Shown: one piece after another, positions 17,399 through 27,090 of the stretch | Layout: every line of letters begins with the position of its first letter | Numbering within the stretch: position 1 is the first letter of the stretch | Source: Ignavibacteria bacterium | GTDB lineage: Bacteria > Bacteroidota > Ignavibacteria > Ignavibacteriales > SURF-24 | Length of the DNA: 64,000 nt | NCBI GenBank assembly: GCA_025612375.1 | Contig: JAAXKN010000003.1 | Span: 45,162-109,161, forward strand | Reading direction: 5' to 3' | Notes under the pieces: generated by a model | Databases searched by the model: none | Seen by the model: only the letters and a program-made list of their open reading frames with translations | What the model was told of the DNA's origin: nothing | Position numbers and translations under genes: made by a program

Positions 17399-17755
17399 TA
17401 GTGGAGGTGGCGGGAGTCGAACCCGCGTCCGAAGTTGAAATACTAAGAACGTCTACACACATAGCCTGTCGATTTTTTAGGCTTAAAGCATCCCGGCAGG
17501 CAGGGTTGACTTTAAGCTTGCCCGGTTAAGATTTGCAGGATTTACCCGGACGCTCATCCCGCTATCACACCTGATCGGCGTTCATCTCAGACCCGGTGCG
17601 CGAAGTCAGAGCGAACGGCTACTTTTATAATTAAGCAGCTAAGGCGTAGTTATTTTCGCCAGTTATTGTTTTATTACCGCCGTTTTACGTGTCTACGGTG
17701 AACACGATGTGCAGTTCAAAGCCTAACTAACCCCGTCGAAGCCAATTTCACCCCC
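17399..17755 (-). ncRNA. ssrA: tmRNA (transfer-messenger RNA)
   Basis: Rescues stalled ribosomes by acting as a tRNA-Ala mimic and then an mRNA for a degradation tag. The acceptor stem is formed by GGGGGTG at the 5' end and CACCTCC at the 3' end, followed by discriminator A; the T-arm GCGGG-TTCGACT-CCCGC is intact. The tag reading frame on the minus strand spans 17660 down to 17631 and encodes GENNYALAA followed by TAA. The three bases after the discriminator read CTA rather than CCA, so the CCA end would be added after transcription. It is a one-piece tmRNA, ending directly in front of a strong shared terminator. Confidence 0.96.
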
Positions 17756-17854
17756 TTGAAAATGTTTCAAAGGACTTAAGGCTTGTTTTTAAGCAGTTAA
17801 AGCTTATCAACATAAATCCAAACAACGTGATGGGGAAAAAAGTTCAGGCTGCCT

Positions 17855-18415
17855 TTACTTTTCTTCCATGCCTTTCCAGACTACGTCAGGAGTCCCGGAG
17901 ACCTTATTTTCATACCTTGCAAGGACGAAAAAAAGATCGGAAAGACGGTTTAAATATACGATTATTTCCTCCCCTGTTTCAACACTTTTATTTAAGGCTA
18001 CCACCAGTCTTTCGGCCCTGCGGCAGACCGTGCGCGCCAGGTGAAGGTAAGAAGCTCCGGGTGAGCCTCCGGGGAGAATAAAATGCCTTAGTTCATCCAG
18101 CTTCCCGTTATAAAGGTCTATCTGGCGCTCAATTTCCACGCTGAAACTCTTTTCTACCCTTGGGATCTTAAACTTTGCGTTTTCCTTATCGCGGGGTGCG
18201 GCCAGGTCACTTCCGGCAACAAAAAGCTGTCTTTGGATCATTCCGAGGAGTGTAATAACGCCTTCGTCCCGGAGGCTGTTTAAGGCGACGCCAAGGACTG
18301 AATTTAATTCATCGATAGTACCATAGGCTTCAATTCTGAGGTCATCCTTCCGGACGCGTCCCCCGCCGAAGAGTCCCGTTTCCCCCTTATCGCCTGTTTT
18401 TGTGTATATTTTCAT
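17855..18415 (-). CDS. PduO-type cob(I)alamin adenosyltransferase
   Basis: Transfers the adenosyl group of ATP to cob(I)alamin or cobinamide, giving adenosylcobalamin. The N-terminal signature KIYTKTGDKGETGLFGGGRVRKD forms the ATP loop, and the RIEAYGTIDELNS and later LPGGSPGASYLHLARTVCRRAER motifs are typical of the five-helix PduO/CobO-unrelated family. I chose the ATG at 18415, giving 186 residues, because it places the conserved KIYTKTGD at the very start and overlaps the YgfZ-like stop as ATGA; an upstream ATG at 18436 adds seven unconserved residues. Tight coupling to the YgfZ-like gene is unusual but clear. No cobalamin riboswitch is seen upstream. Confidence 0.92.
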   Translation of the reverse strand: MKIYTKTGDKGETGLFGGGRVRKDDLRIEAYGTIDELNSVLGVALNSLRDEGVITLLGMIQRQLFVAGSDLAAPRDKENAKFKIPRVEKSFSVEIERQIDLYNGKLDELRHFILPGGSPGASYLHLARTVCRRAERLVVALNKSVETGEEIIVYLNRLSDLFFVLARYENKVSGTPDVVWKGMEEK

Positions 18416-19509
18416 TTTCTTAAAGGCAGACTGCATACTGTTACAGAATATTCCTTTCCGCTTTCATCCATGGCTGTAAGTTTTATCCCCGGGGCAGAAA
18501 AGTTTTTACTAATGATGCTGAGGGCAATTTCCTTTTCAAGATGAAACGAGCGCGCCATAGTAGTAACTTTTCCTACCTCATTGCCAGCATTAAAAAGCCT
18601 GAAGCCGTCTTTGACTTCCGCCTTTTCATCAAAGATAAGTCCCGCAATGCTTTTCTGGACTTTATCGTATGTATCCAGGCGGGCAATTACTTCCTGGCCG
18701 ATATAGCACCCTTTCTTAAAGCTTACGTCTTCAAGCAGGTTTGTTTCATGAGGGTTGTACATATCGTTTATTTCATTTGGGGCGGCGGGAATTCCCTTTA
18801 CCACGCGGAAAACTTTATAAGCCTCTTCACCCGCCATTCTGAAATCAAATACACTGTCCTGGGTATTAATATGCTTAAGGAGGTTAATTCCCTCTTCAAC
18901 ACTGCCCCACAAAATAAATTTCTTCTGGTTAAATTCAATGACTTTAAGGATGTTAATTTTAATACCTTCGGCTTCAATCCTCTTTACGCTGTTAAACTCA
19001 AGGTTGTCGGCCAGGCTTCCGAAAATCAAGGTCAGAAACGATTCAGCCTGCGGGCCCAGGAGTTCAAAGGCAGAATAGCCCCCAAAGGCATTTTTTACCT
19101 TAATATCCTCCATTATGATATATCTGTTGATCCAGCTCTGAAGCTTGCCTGCATAGGCAGGGCTGCCGATTAAGAGCAGGTATTCACCCAGGTTGACTAT
19201 CCTTACCCTGTCAATTATGCGCCCTTTCTCGTTAGTAAATACTGATGCCTGAGAGCCTGAGGCCGGAAGATCTATTAAAGAATTTGTACTGATCCTGTGA
19301 AGGTATTCAAGGCTTTCACGCCCGTAGAGCTCCAGGAGTCCGGAATCTGATATGTCGCGAAGGGCAACCCCGCCCGTCAGGGCCTCGTACTCCTCTTTGG
19401 CACCGGTAAAGCTACTGACTTTGCTGCCTGGCTCATCCAATACAATATTTTGATATACTGACTTAAAGAAATCCATCATTGGAGAAATTCTTAAAACAGT
19501 ATCTGGCAT
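18412..19509 (-). CDS. ygfZ: YgfZ/GcvT-fold folate-binding protein (Fe-S cluster maintenance)
   Basis: Member of the tetrahydrofolate-binding YgfZ/IBA57 family, which helps assemble or repair [4Fe-4S] enzymes, including radical SAM enzymes. The 365-residue protein has the diagnostic KGCYIGQE motif at 266-273 with the key Cys268, followed by a C-terminal beta-barrel. A glycine cleavage T-protein is the main alternative, but the KGCYxGQE motif and the absence of other gcv genes favour YgfZ. AGGAG five bases before the ATG supports the start at 19509. Its stop overlaps the adenosyltransferase start, suggesting that both enzymes are made in a fixed ratio. Confidence 0.9.
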   Translation of the reverse strand: MPDTVLRISPMMDFFKSVYQNIVLDEPGSKVSSFTGAKEEYEALTGGVALRDISDSGLLELYGRESLEYLHRISTNSLIDLPASGSQASVFTNEKGRIIDRVRIVNLGEYLLLIGSPAYAGKLQSWINRYIIMEDIKVKNAFGGYSAFELLGPQAESFLTLIFGSLADNLEFNSVKRIEAEGIKINILKVIEFNQKKFILWGSVEEGINLLKHINTQDSVFDFRMAGEEAYKVFRVVKGIPAAPNEINDMYNPHETNLLEDVSFKKGCYIGQEVIARLDTYDKVQKSIAGLIFDEKAEVKDGFRLFNAGNEVGKVTTMARSFHLEKEIALSIISKNFSAPGIKLTAMDESGKEYSVTVCSLPLRK

Positions 19510-19642
19510 TTACACTCCTTTCTTCTATAGCAGGAAAATAGCAAGAATAACGGGAAATTGCTAAGAAATAATTCTAAAAAGTTACTTCTTAAAGCAGTTA
19601 CGGGCAAGGATATTTCACTTCCCAGGCATAATAATGCTAAAG

Positions 19643-20488
19643 CTAATAAGGCCTGGTCTGCCTGGGATTTCTGGAATTAACATAGAGATCCCTTTTCTTA
19701 TCCCAGTAAAAGGCAACCGAATCGACCGGATATATCCTGTTACTCAGAGAGTAGAAGGTATATTCATAGTAGTCGGGATAATTGTCCTTATTTACGTCTG
19801 CAATAGTCCTTTTGCGGGAGATGCCCTCATAGGTTTCCAGCAGGTGCGGCATTTGTCTGATGCCGTTATTCATGAAGATGTTATAATTCCTGTGGCCCAC
19901 GATAATTCCGTCTTCAAAATTAACTTCAACGTAGAGTATCCTCTGCGGCCCCCAGGTCTTAAGTATCATGCGGTTAAAGCCGCCGTGCATGGGAATTTCC
20001 TTTTCCCAGACCTGCTGGAATCCTCCCTCGTCGTAGCTGAAGAGTGTGAGGAAGAAGAAAGCGGTTCCAAGTTTTGTGCTGTCGAGGTTAATGAAGCTCG
20101 ATTCGTAGCCCGTAATGTTTTTGGTTTCAATGAGCCTTTCGCCTGGCTTTGACTTGGCAACTATGGCAAAGACGTATGCCTGATCGGCCTTATAGTAAAT
20201 TACAGCCGGGCGCGGCACGCTGAAGGTATTTGAACGGTCAAAATAAACAAGGTATGATCCGGCCGGATAATTATGGAGAATATGTTCCTTAAGTGCAAGT
20301 GTATCGTTAGCAGACCTCTGAGAGGCCTGATCCTTCTGCACATCGAGGTTATATTCCTGAATGCGTCTATCCCTGACGTCTGAAAATGCAGCATCATAGC
20401 CCTGGCTCTCTTCCTCTTTTTTGCCGCAAGAGGCCAGTAGGAGCGAAAGTAAAATTATAACCAGTGAACCAAGCGATAACTTTTTCAT
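19643..20488 (-). CDS. Hypothetical lipoprotein with a calcium-loop-like motif
   Basis: I do not recognise the family. The most likely start is the ATG at 20488, which has GAGGGGGG upstream; an upstream ATG at 20542 adds 18 residues with no signal character. From 20488 the protein has a lipoprotein signal peptide ending in LLASC (Cys21), then a charged linker and a beta-rich soluble part. Near the C-terminus, DVNKDNYPD resembles the Asp-rich calcium loop of FG-GAP or dockerin-type repeats. It should be anchored to the inner leaflet of the outer membrane or to the periplasmic face. The neighbouring genes give no functional clue. Confidence 0.75.
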   Translation of the reverse strand: MKKLSLGSLVIILLSLLLASCGKKEEESQGYDAAFSDVRDRRIQEYNLDVQKDQASQRSANDTLALKEHILHNYPAGSYLVYFDRSNTFSVPRPAVIYYKADQAYVFAIVAKSKPGERLIETKNITGYESSFINLDSTKLGTAFFFLTLFSYDEGGFQQVWEKEIPMHGGFNRMILKTWGPQRILYVEVNFEDGIIVGHRNYNIFMNNGIRQMPHLLETYEGISRKRTIADVNKDNYPDYYEYTFYSLSNRIYPVDSVAFYWDKKRDLYVNSRNPRQTRPY

Positions 20489-20581
20489 TTTTGTTGGCCC
20501 CCCTCTTAATTGCAGCACAGCCTTAAAAAGGCTGTGCCTCAAAAAATAGCTCCGGTTTACATTGAGAAATGCAGAGTATTA

Positions 20582-21952
20582 TCAGCTCTTTTGTGACAGT
20601 TCCTCTAAAAAGTAAGATGAGCTTAAAATACCTAACCTGAAGTGATTCAGGTCAAAATGTTCATTTGGCGAATGCAGATTTTCGCTGTCCAGGCCGAATC
20701 CCATAAGTACGGCCGGAGCCTTAAGGTTTTTAACAAAATCCACGACAATAGGAATAGACCCGCCTTCGCGCATAAAGACAGTCTTTTTGCCGAAAGCCTT
20801 TTCCATGGCCTGGGAAGCGGCAACAATCACCTTGTGTTCCAAAGGTACGACAACGGGGTAGCCCCCGTGAAGGGCCTTCACGTTTACTTTAACGCTCTTT
20901 GGCGCCAGCTGTTTGAAATAGGTGGTAAAGAGTTTGGCAATTTTTTTAGGGTCCTGGTTCGGGACGAGCCTCATGCTGATCTTGGCGCCGGCTTTGGATG
21001 GGATTACGGTTTTTGCTCCTGCGGCCTGGAAGCCACCCCAGATTCCGTTGCAGTCGAGTGTAGGGCGTGCCCAGAGTCTTTCCAGAGTAGTATAGCCTTC
21101 TTCCCCTTTAAGTTCGGCTACTTTCAGGTCCTTTGCATATGCCTTTTCGGAGAATTTCAGGTTCTTAAAGCTTTCCTTTTCCTTTTTTGTAAGTGTCTGC
21201 ACGTCGTCGTAGAAGCCCGGAATTTTAATTTTTCCTTTTTTATCCTGCAGCTGTGCAATCATGGAGGCAAGAATATTTATCGGGTTTGCCACGGCTCCGC
21301 CAAAGCTGCCGGAGTGGAGGTCGCGGTCGGGACCGGTGACTTCAACTTCCATATAGCACAGGCCTCTGAGACCGTATGTAAGTGAAGGGACTCCGGGGGC
21401 ATAAAGCGACGTGTCTGAAATGAGGACCGCATCGCACTTAAGCATATCCTTATTCTGCTTTAAGAAAGCCGAGAGGCTTTCACTTCCAATTTCCTCTTCA
21501 CCCTCAATAAGGAATTTGACATTCAAAGGGAGGCTGCCGTTACTCTTAAAGAAAGCCTCAACGCTTTTAACGTGAATAAAAAGCTGTCCTTTGTCGTCTG
21601 TAGCGCCGCGGGCCCAGATCTTGCCATCTTTTACAACGGGTTCAAAAGGAGGGTTATTCCATAATTCAACCGGGTCGACCGGCTGGACATCGTAGTGCCC
21701 GTAGACAAGAACCGTCGGTTTGCCCGGAGCTCCGAGCCATTCGCCATAGACAATCGGGTGGCCTTCGGTCTGAAAGATTTCCACCCTGCTTAAACCTGCC
21801 GCAGTCAGCTTATCGGCTACGAAGGAAGCACACTGCTGAATATCCTTCTTATTCTCAGTGCCCGCACTTATGCTCGGTATTCTCAGGAAGTCTTTTAATT
21901 CTTCGATGTACCGGTCCTGATTTTCCAAAATATAATTTTTTACTTTTTCCAC
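20582..21952 (-). CDS. M20/M28-fold dipeptidase (ArgE/DapE/CPG2 family)
   Basis: Zinc aminopeptidase/dipeptidase of 456 residues from peptidase family M20. The metal and catalytic set is visible: His86 and Asp88 (YGHYDVQP), Asp119 (GATDDKGQ), the Glu152/Glu153 pair (IEGEEEIGSE), Asp in ISDTS, and the C-terminal His in LHSPNEHFDL. A dimerisation lid domain interrupts the catalytic domain around residues 200-380 with GPDRDLHSGSFGGAV. No signal peptide is present, so it acts in the cytoplasm, probably in peptide turnover. It is a single gene and ends close to the lipoprotein gene, but the 90-bp gap leaves operon membership open. Confidence 0.92.
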   Translation of the reverse strand: MEKVKNYILENQDRYIEELKDFLRIPSISAGTENKKDIQQCASFVADKLTAAGLSRVEIFQTEGHPIVYGEWLGAPGKPTVLVYGHYDVQPVDPVELWNNPPFEPVVKDGKIWARGATDDKGQLFIHVKSVEAFFKSNGSLPLNVKFLIEGEEEIGSESLSAFLKQNKDMLKCDAVLISDTSLYAPGVPSLTYGLRGLCYMEVEVTGPDRDLHSGSFGGAVANPINILASMIAQLQDKKGKIKIPGFYDDVQTLTKKEKESFKNLKFSEKAYAKDLKVAELKGEEGYTTLERLWARPTLDCNGIWGGFQAAGAKTVIPSKAGAKISMRLVPNQDPKKIAKLFTTYFKQLAPKSVKVNVKALHGGYPVVVPLEHKVIVAASQAMEKAFGKKTVFMREGGSIPIVVDFVKNLKAPAVLMGFGLDSENLHSPNEHFDLNHFRLGILSSSYFLEELSQKS

Positions 21953-22226
21953 GTTTACCCCACAAGGTTAAAATTACTGAAACAGGCTTTAATTTATTTC
22001 TTTTCTATCGCATTCCGGGCGGATAACCACAGTAACTGCATAGGCAGATTCAAATAATCAGACTGCAACTTAATAAAAGATCAAAATGTATAATTATAAA
22101 TTTAATAATAAGTATTAACAATTTAAAACAGCAGATCAAATATAATATATTTCCCGGCTTAATGTTGTTAAACTTTTATGCCTTTGCTATATTTATGTAT
22201 TATAAACGAAGACTTATTCTCAGATA

Positions 22227-23597
22227 ATGATTTTATTCAGATATATATTAAGAAACCACGCAGGACCCTTTATATTCTCGCTTCTCACGCTGATATTCAT
22301 TTTCCTGTTTAATTTCCTGACGAAGTTTGCCGACCGGCTGGTTGGCAAGGGGCTGGGTTTCTGGATCATCACAAAGCTGATAGCTTACAACCTTGCATGG
22401 ATGGTTGTGCTTGTAGTTCCGATGTCCATACTGGTAGCAACTCTGATGGCCTACGGCAACATGTCTCACAACAATGAGATTGCAATTATGAAGGCCAGCG
22501 GCGTCAGTGTTTACAAGATGATCATGCCTCCATTTATTTTAAGCATAGTAATAGGATTTCTGCTCGTTGAGTTCAATAACAAGATCTATCCCGATGCCAA
22601 CCACGCAGCACGCATACTGATACAGGATATTTCGAACAAGAAGCCGACCTTATCGCTCATACCGGGGTTGTTTTCGCAGGAGGTGGCAAATTACTCCATA
22701 CTGGTCAGGAATATTGATGAAAAGACAAATACGCTCGAAGGGGTAACAATTTACGATTACTCGGATCCCATGCACCTGAATGTTGTGACAGCAAAAAAGG
22801 GGAAGATATATTTTTCAGGCGATCAGAAGAAGCTGATAATGGATCTTTCAAGCGGAGAAATTCACGAGACGAGCCCCGGAAGCAGCACACTTTACAGGAA
22901 GCTCCTCTTTACGAACCACAGGATAGCCATGGATGCCGAACAGTTCAGCTTTCAGCAGTCGACGCCGGGCGGACAGAGGGGCGACAGGGAGCTTAGCGCG
23001 CAGGATATGATGGTTATTGTGGACAGCCTTAAGAATATTCAGAACCGCTTTCAGGCAAGCATGAACAGAGACATCAGGGACTATTTTCTTAAAGACAGCA
23101 CTTACATGTACAGGACGCCGTATTCACAGTCCTCAGGCGAGCTGCTATTATACAGGGTACAGGACAGGGTTAATGCGGCAAAGAACATACTATCTTCCGA
23201 CATGGAGAATGTTGACAGCTACAGGAAGAGAATTGACAGCTACATGGTTGAGGTTCACAAGAAATACTCAATTCCGTTTGCATGCATTATCTTTGTTCTT
23301 ATCGGGGCGCCGCTTGGCATTATGACGCGCAGGGGCGGCATGGGAGTGGCTGCCGGGATCAGTGTTATTTTCTTTTTAATCTATTGGGCATTTTTAATAG
23401 GCGGCGAAAAGTTTGCTGACCGGGGATTGCTTTCACCGTTCTGGGGGATGTGGAGCGCCAACTTTGTTCTTGGAATACTTGGAATACTGCTTACCATAAA
23501 ATCGGCGCGTGAGACTGTCAACATTAATTTATCGTTCCTTTCAAAACTCATTCCCCGCCAGTTAAGGGCACCTCAGGAAGAAAATGAAAATAATTGA
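22227..23597 (+). CDS. lptF: LptF/LptG family LPS export permease (first gene)
   Basis: Inner-membrane permease of the YjgP/YjgQ family. With LptG and the ATPase LptB it extracts lipopolysaccharide from the inner membrane and feeds it to the periplasmic Lpt bridge. The 456 residues show transmembrane segments near residues 10-32, 50-75 and 100-120, a long periplasmic beta-jellyroll insert (about 125-345), and three C-terminal helices from 350. It overlaps the second permease gene by 14 bases, so the pair is co-translated. No clear ribosome site is seen before the ATG. Which of the pair is F and which is G is assigned by order only. Confidence 0.9.
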   Translation: MILFRYILRNHAGPFIFSLLTLIFIFLFNFLTKFADRLVGKGLGFWIITKLIAYNLAWMVVLVVPMSILVATLMAYGNMSHNNEIAIMKASGVSVYKMIMPPFILSIVIGFLLVEFNNKIYPDANHAARILIQDISNKKPTLSLIPGLFSQEVANYSILVRNIDEKTNTLEGVTIYDYSDPMHLNVVTAKKGKIYFSGDQKKLIMDLSSGEIHETSPGSSTLYRKLLFTNHRIAMDAEQFSFQQSTPGGQRGDRELSAQDMMVIVDSLKNIQNRFQASMNRDIRDYFLKDSTYMYRTPYSQSSGELLLYRVQDRVNAAKNILSSDMENVDSYRKRIDSYMVEVHKKYSIPFACIIFVLIGAPLGIMTRRGGMGVAAGISVIFFLIYWAFLIGGEKFADRGLLSPFWGMWSANFVLGILGILLTIKSARETVNINLSFLSKLIPRQLRAPQEENENN

Positions 23598-24666
23598 CCG
23601 TTATTTTGTAAAACAGTTTCTGCAGACGCTGCTTTTTGCCCTCGTGGCCTTTACGCTGATATTTGTCATTATTGACATGATGGAAAACCTGGACGATTTT
23701 ATTGACCAGAATGTCTCCTACCCGATCATATTTGAGTATTACATCTATTTTGCGCCCGAAATAATAAGGCTTATGATTCCTGTAGCCTCACTGCTGGCGT
23801 GTTTGTTTACTGTTGGAAGGATGGCTAACCAGAATGAGCTTACAGCCGTAAAGTCTAGCGGTGTAAGCCTCTACAGGATCATGGCGCCATTTATTGTTAC
23901 ATCGCTTTTCATCAGCATCTTCTCAATTTATTTCGGGGGCTACGTGGTTCCGCTGGCCAACAAGGGGAAGGTGAAAATTGAGCAGGTCTATATGAAAAAA
24001 GATCTTGCCGCTGCCGGGACAAATATATTCTTTCAGGATACGAGAAACAGGATAGTTAACATTTACTTTTTCGACACGCAGCATTCAAGGGCAAGCCAGG
24101 TAAGCATACAGGAGTTTGACCCAAAGGACCTGACGCACATGACTTCAAGGCTGGATGCAGTACAGATGCAGTACGACAGCACAAAAAAAGTATGGCATGC
24201 TTTCAACGGCACAAAAAGAATGTTTTTGCCGGCAGGAGAAAGTGTGGAGAAGTTTAGCGAAAAACAGCTGCCAGAGCTGCATTTTCTGCCCAGGGATGTG
24301 GTAACCAAGCAGCAGAAGCCCGAGGAGATGACGCTTTCGGAACTCAGGGATTTTTACCGCAACCAGGCCCGTACGGGCAACGACCCTACAAGAACGCTGA
24401 TAGAATACCATTCAAGGTATTCATTTGCCTTTGCGAGCCTTATAGTAATATTTTTAGGGCTCCCTCTTTCAGCCAATAAGAAGAGGGGCGGACTGGCATT
24501 GCAGTTCGGCCTCAGCCTTTTATTCACATTTATTTATCTGGGCTTCATGAAGATCAGCGAAGCTTTCGGAAAAAACGGTGTGCTGGACCCTCTGATAACC
24601 GCCTGGCTGGCCAACATACTTTTTCTTTCCGCAGCACTCATAAATCTTTTCAGGACACAAAAGTAA
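23584..24666 (+). CDS. lptG: LptF/LptG family LPS export permease (second gene)
   Basis: Second YjgP/YjgQ permease, 360 residues, the usual family length. It has three N-terminal transmembrane helices (about 10-35, 52-75, 98-122), a periplasmic jellyroll, and three more helices from about residue 270. The RMANQNELTAVKSSGVSLYRI segment after helix 2 is the conserved cytoplasmic coupling region that contacts LptB. AGGAAG precedes the ATG inside the end of the upstream gene. No lptA, lptB or lptC is nearby in the window. Confidence 0.92.
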   Translation: MKIIDRYFVKQFLQTLLFALVAFTLIFVIIDMMENLDDFIDQNVSYPIIFEYYIYFAPEIIRLMIPVASLLACLFTVGRMANQNELTAVKSSGVSLYRIMAPFIVTSLFISIFSIYFGGYVVPLANKGKVKIEQVYMKKDLAAAGTNIFFQDTRNRIVNIYFFDTQHSRASQVSIQEFDPKDLTHMTSRLDAVQMQYDSTKKVWHAFNGTKRMFLPAGESVEKFSEKQLPELHFLPRDVVTKQQKPEEMTLSELRDFYRNQARTGNDPTRTLIEYHSRYSFAFASLIVIFLGLPLSANKKRGGLALQFGLSLLFTFIYLGFMKISEAFGKNGVLDPLITAWLANILFLSAALINLFRTQK

Positions 24667-24984
24667 TTTTCAAGGGCTGCCCTGTTAAGTCAATATGGCA
24701 GCCTTCACTTCAGGAAAAAGAATTCAAGAAAGAGAATTGCAAGATAGGCTTCCCAAACGGCAGCACAATCCTTCTCAGCAAAGATTTATCTTCAGGCATT
24801 ATGACTTAAGTAAGTCTATGTTAAACAATTAGCTAAACTTTGAATTTGCAAAACCGATAATTCAGTATTGAAAAACTTCTTGTCTTTGTAGAACAAACTT
24901 TATAAATTCTGAAGCTCTTTATAACCTTTTTGTAATTCACAGCTATACTATCCCAAACTTTTAATGAATGATCGGAGTACGTTC
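24667..24984. other. Intergenic region after lptG
   Basis: About 318 bases with no coding potential. A hairpin GGCTGCC (24675-24681)/GGCAGCC (24697-24703) shortly after the lptG stop may help terminate the lpt transcript, although no T-tract follows. The rest is AT-rich and presumably contains the promoter for the next lipoprotein gene. No recognisable RNA or repeat was found. Confidence 0.5.
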
Positions 24985-27045
24985 ATGAAGCAAATTCTTT
25001 ACAGAACTTTTATTTTCTCTCTGCTTTTCCCCGCGATTTATTTAACGGGTTGTATGGATACGCCGGACGGATTTGAAGCCCCGCAGTGGGATGTAAATCT
25101 TAATATGCCGGTAATGGATACGACTTACACGCTAGCGGATGCAATTAAAAAATCAGATATGATCAAGTCTTATCCTGCAGGCACAGCCAAGGCCAACCTG
25201 CTTTACTATGCCGACGACAAGAAAATTGAAAAAGTTACCGTCGGCAACAGCCTGAAGATAGACCAGGATGTCAATTCAAACGAAATAAAGACAATCGGAG
25301 AAGTGAAGATTCAGGATCCGGCACCAAAGTCGGCTTCAATTTCCAGCAGCTGGACAAACCTTCCCTCAGGGCAGGCCTTCCCGATTCCACAGGTCAGCAA
25401 TGTTCCTGTAAGCGTTGTTTTCCCGCAGATTGATGAGTTCAGCTACGTTGTACTCAGTTCGGGCTCACTGGATCTTAAGCTGACAAACGTAATGAGCATT
25501 GACCTTGTGCTTTCAAACTGTTATCTGGAGAACGACGGCAACAAGGTGAAAATCGGGCAGATGGGATCGGACATTAATATCCCTAAAAATTCATCAGTTA
25601 CAGTTACTGTGCCTTTAGCAACAGGACTGAGCGTATCAAATAAACTCGGTTTCCATGGTGCACTTTCGACGCCCGGAAGCGGAGGCAGCCAGGTTACTGT
25701 TCCTCAGAACTCAATCAACATCGATGCTTCTTTTAAGAACCTTGCTGTAAATGAGGTTAGGGGAAACATACAGGTAAATACTATTGACATGCAGAAAAGC
25801 TTTGAGCTTGATAACCAGACAAAGTTCCAGACTGTTGTCATAGATCATGGGACAATGGTTCTTAATCTGGTAAACAATATAGATGTTGACTTAAGTGCAA
25901 AGATAACGCTCTTAAGCCTCTATCAGAATCTCAGCTCAACGAAGCCCTATGAGTTAAACTTAAATGTCGGGAGAAAGTCAACTCTACCCTACACACTGGA
26001 TCTGAGTAATTTTGTACTGAGGTCGGGAGGCGCTCCTACAAATCTGATAACATATAAGGTACAAGTTACAACTAAGGAAGCAACCGACAGAACAGTCAGG
26101 AGCACAGACAATGTTTCGGAAACCGTAGAGATGTCGCAGCTTTCACTTAAGAGCATCACAGGTATAGTAAAGCCCACAACGCTGGAGATAAAACCGACTA
26201 CTGTTTCATTCAGCCTTGGAGACCTGAAGGATAAATTAAAGTATGCTAAAATATCATTCAAGGATCCTGAGCTGAAGCTTTACCTCAAGCCTTCTTCAAA
26301 GTTCAAGGTTAAAGTTGACGGAACGGTTAAGGCAAAAGGATATTCTTCAACTCTTAAATTCACGGATTACATTTCAAACCTGGATGGGCAGATAGACAGC
26401 GTGGTCAATGTTCCTTCGGCAGACCTTGCTGCATTCCTCTCGAGCTTCTCACCGAGCCTTCCGACTGAGCTTACAATAAGCGGCACAGCAACGGTAAACC
26501 CCGATGCCGAACAGGTTGTATACTCAGTGGCACAGAGCGACTCAATTACGGGTCATGCCGAGATTTCCTTCCCGTTCAACGTAGGCGTTGCCGACGGCGA
26601 GTTTAAGGATACGACCGAGCTTAAGCTTAAAGACAACCTGAAGAAAGAGATAACTAAAATTCAGTCCATTGTACTCACTCTTCAGATTACAAACGGGATT
26701 CCGGCAGCCGTAAAGTGGACGGGTTCTTTCCTGGATGAGACACAGAAGATAAAACTTCTGGATCTGCCGCCAAACAGGCAGACGGGTGAAAACTTCGTAC
26801 TTGTACCGGCTGCAGCAATTGACGCCAATGGCAAGGTAACCGCTCCGTCAGTAAGAACGGAAACCATTGAGCTAACCGGAAGCGACGTAGATAAATTTGT
26901 CAACAGCAAGTATATCATCTCAAACGCTGCAATAAATACAAGCGGCGCTACCACAGGCTCGGCCTTACCGGTGGAGTTCAAGATTACGGATTCCATAAGG
27001 GTGAAAGCCTCGGCCAGACTGGTCTACAGGATAAATGAGAAATAA
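24985..27045 (+). CDS. Large hypothetical lipoprotein, beta-rich
   Basis: Unknown family. I place the start at 24985 because GGAG lies seven bases before that ATG; an ATG at 24964 would add seven residues ahead of the signal. The 686-residue product has a lipoprotein signal ending in LTGC, so it should be outer-membrane anchored. The mature part is a long series of beta-strand-rich segments with almost no cysteine or catalytic motif and several Ser/Thr-rich strands, resembling tandem immunoglobulin or LEA-type sandwiches. It sits 45 bases before a beta-barrel-like protein gene and is probably co-transcribed with it, which suggests a lipoprotein/barrel partnership. The partnership is inference. 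Confidence 0.8.
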   Translation: MKQILYRTFIFSLLFPAIYLTGCMDTPDGFEAPQWDVNLNMPVMDTTYTLADAIKKSDMIKSYPAGTAKANLLYYADDKKIEKVTVGNSLKIDQDVNSNEIKTIGEVKIQDPAPKSASISSSWTNLPSGQAFPIPQVSNVPVSVVFPQIDEFSYVVLSSGSLDLKLTNVMSIDLVLSNCYLENDGNKVKIGQMGSDINIPKNSSVTVTVPLATGLSVSNKLGFHGALSTPGSGGSQVTVPQNSINIDASFKNLAVNEVRGNIQVNTIDMQKSFELDNQTKFQTVVIDHGTMVLNLVNNIDVDLSAKITLLSLYQNLSSTKPYELNLNVGRKSTLPYTLDLSNFVLRSGGAPTNLITYKVQVTTKEATDRTVRSTDNVSETVEMSQLSLKSITGIVKPTTLEIKPTTVSFSLGDLKDKLKYAKISFKDPELKLYLKPSSKFKVKVDGTVKAKGYSSTLKFTDYISNLDGQIDSVVNVPSADLAAFLSSFSPSLPTELTISGTATVNPDAEQVVYSVAQSDSITGHAEISFPFNVGVADGEFKDTTELKLKDNLKKEITKIQSIVLTLQITNGIPAAVKWTGSFLDETQKIKLLDLPPNRQTGENFVLVPAAAIDANGKVTAPSVRTETIELTGSDVDKFVNSKYIISNAAINTSGATTGSALPVEFKITDSIRVKASARLVYRINEK

Positions 27046-27090
27046 AACAGCCATTAAAATAAAAACAGAAAACAAAGAATTGGGGTTTGC

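Noticed and set aside
17827..18081. Plus-strand ORF between tmRNA and the adenosyltransferase
   Set aside because: It overlaps the adenosyltransferase gene antisense and has an Arg/Pro-rich composition typical of a shadow frame.
18541..19173. Plus-strand ORF of 210 residues opposite the YgfZ-like gene
   Set aside because: The minus-strand gene carries the KGCYIGQE motif and a good ribosome site, so this is a shadow frame.
20642..21385. Plus-strand ORF of 247 residues opposite the M20 peptidase
   Set aside because: It lacks any family motif; the minus-strand frame has the full M20 metal-ligand set.
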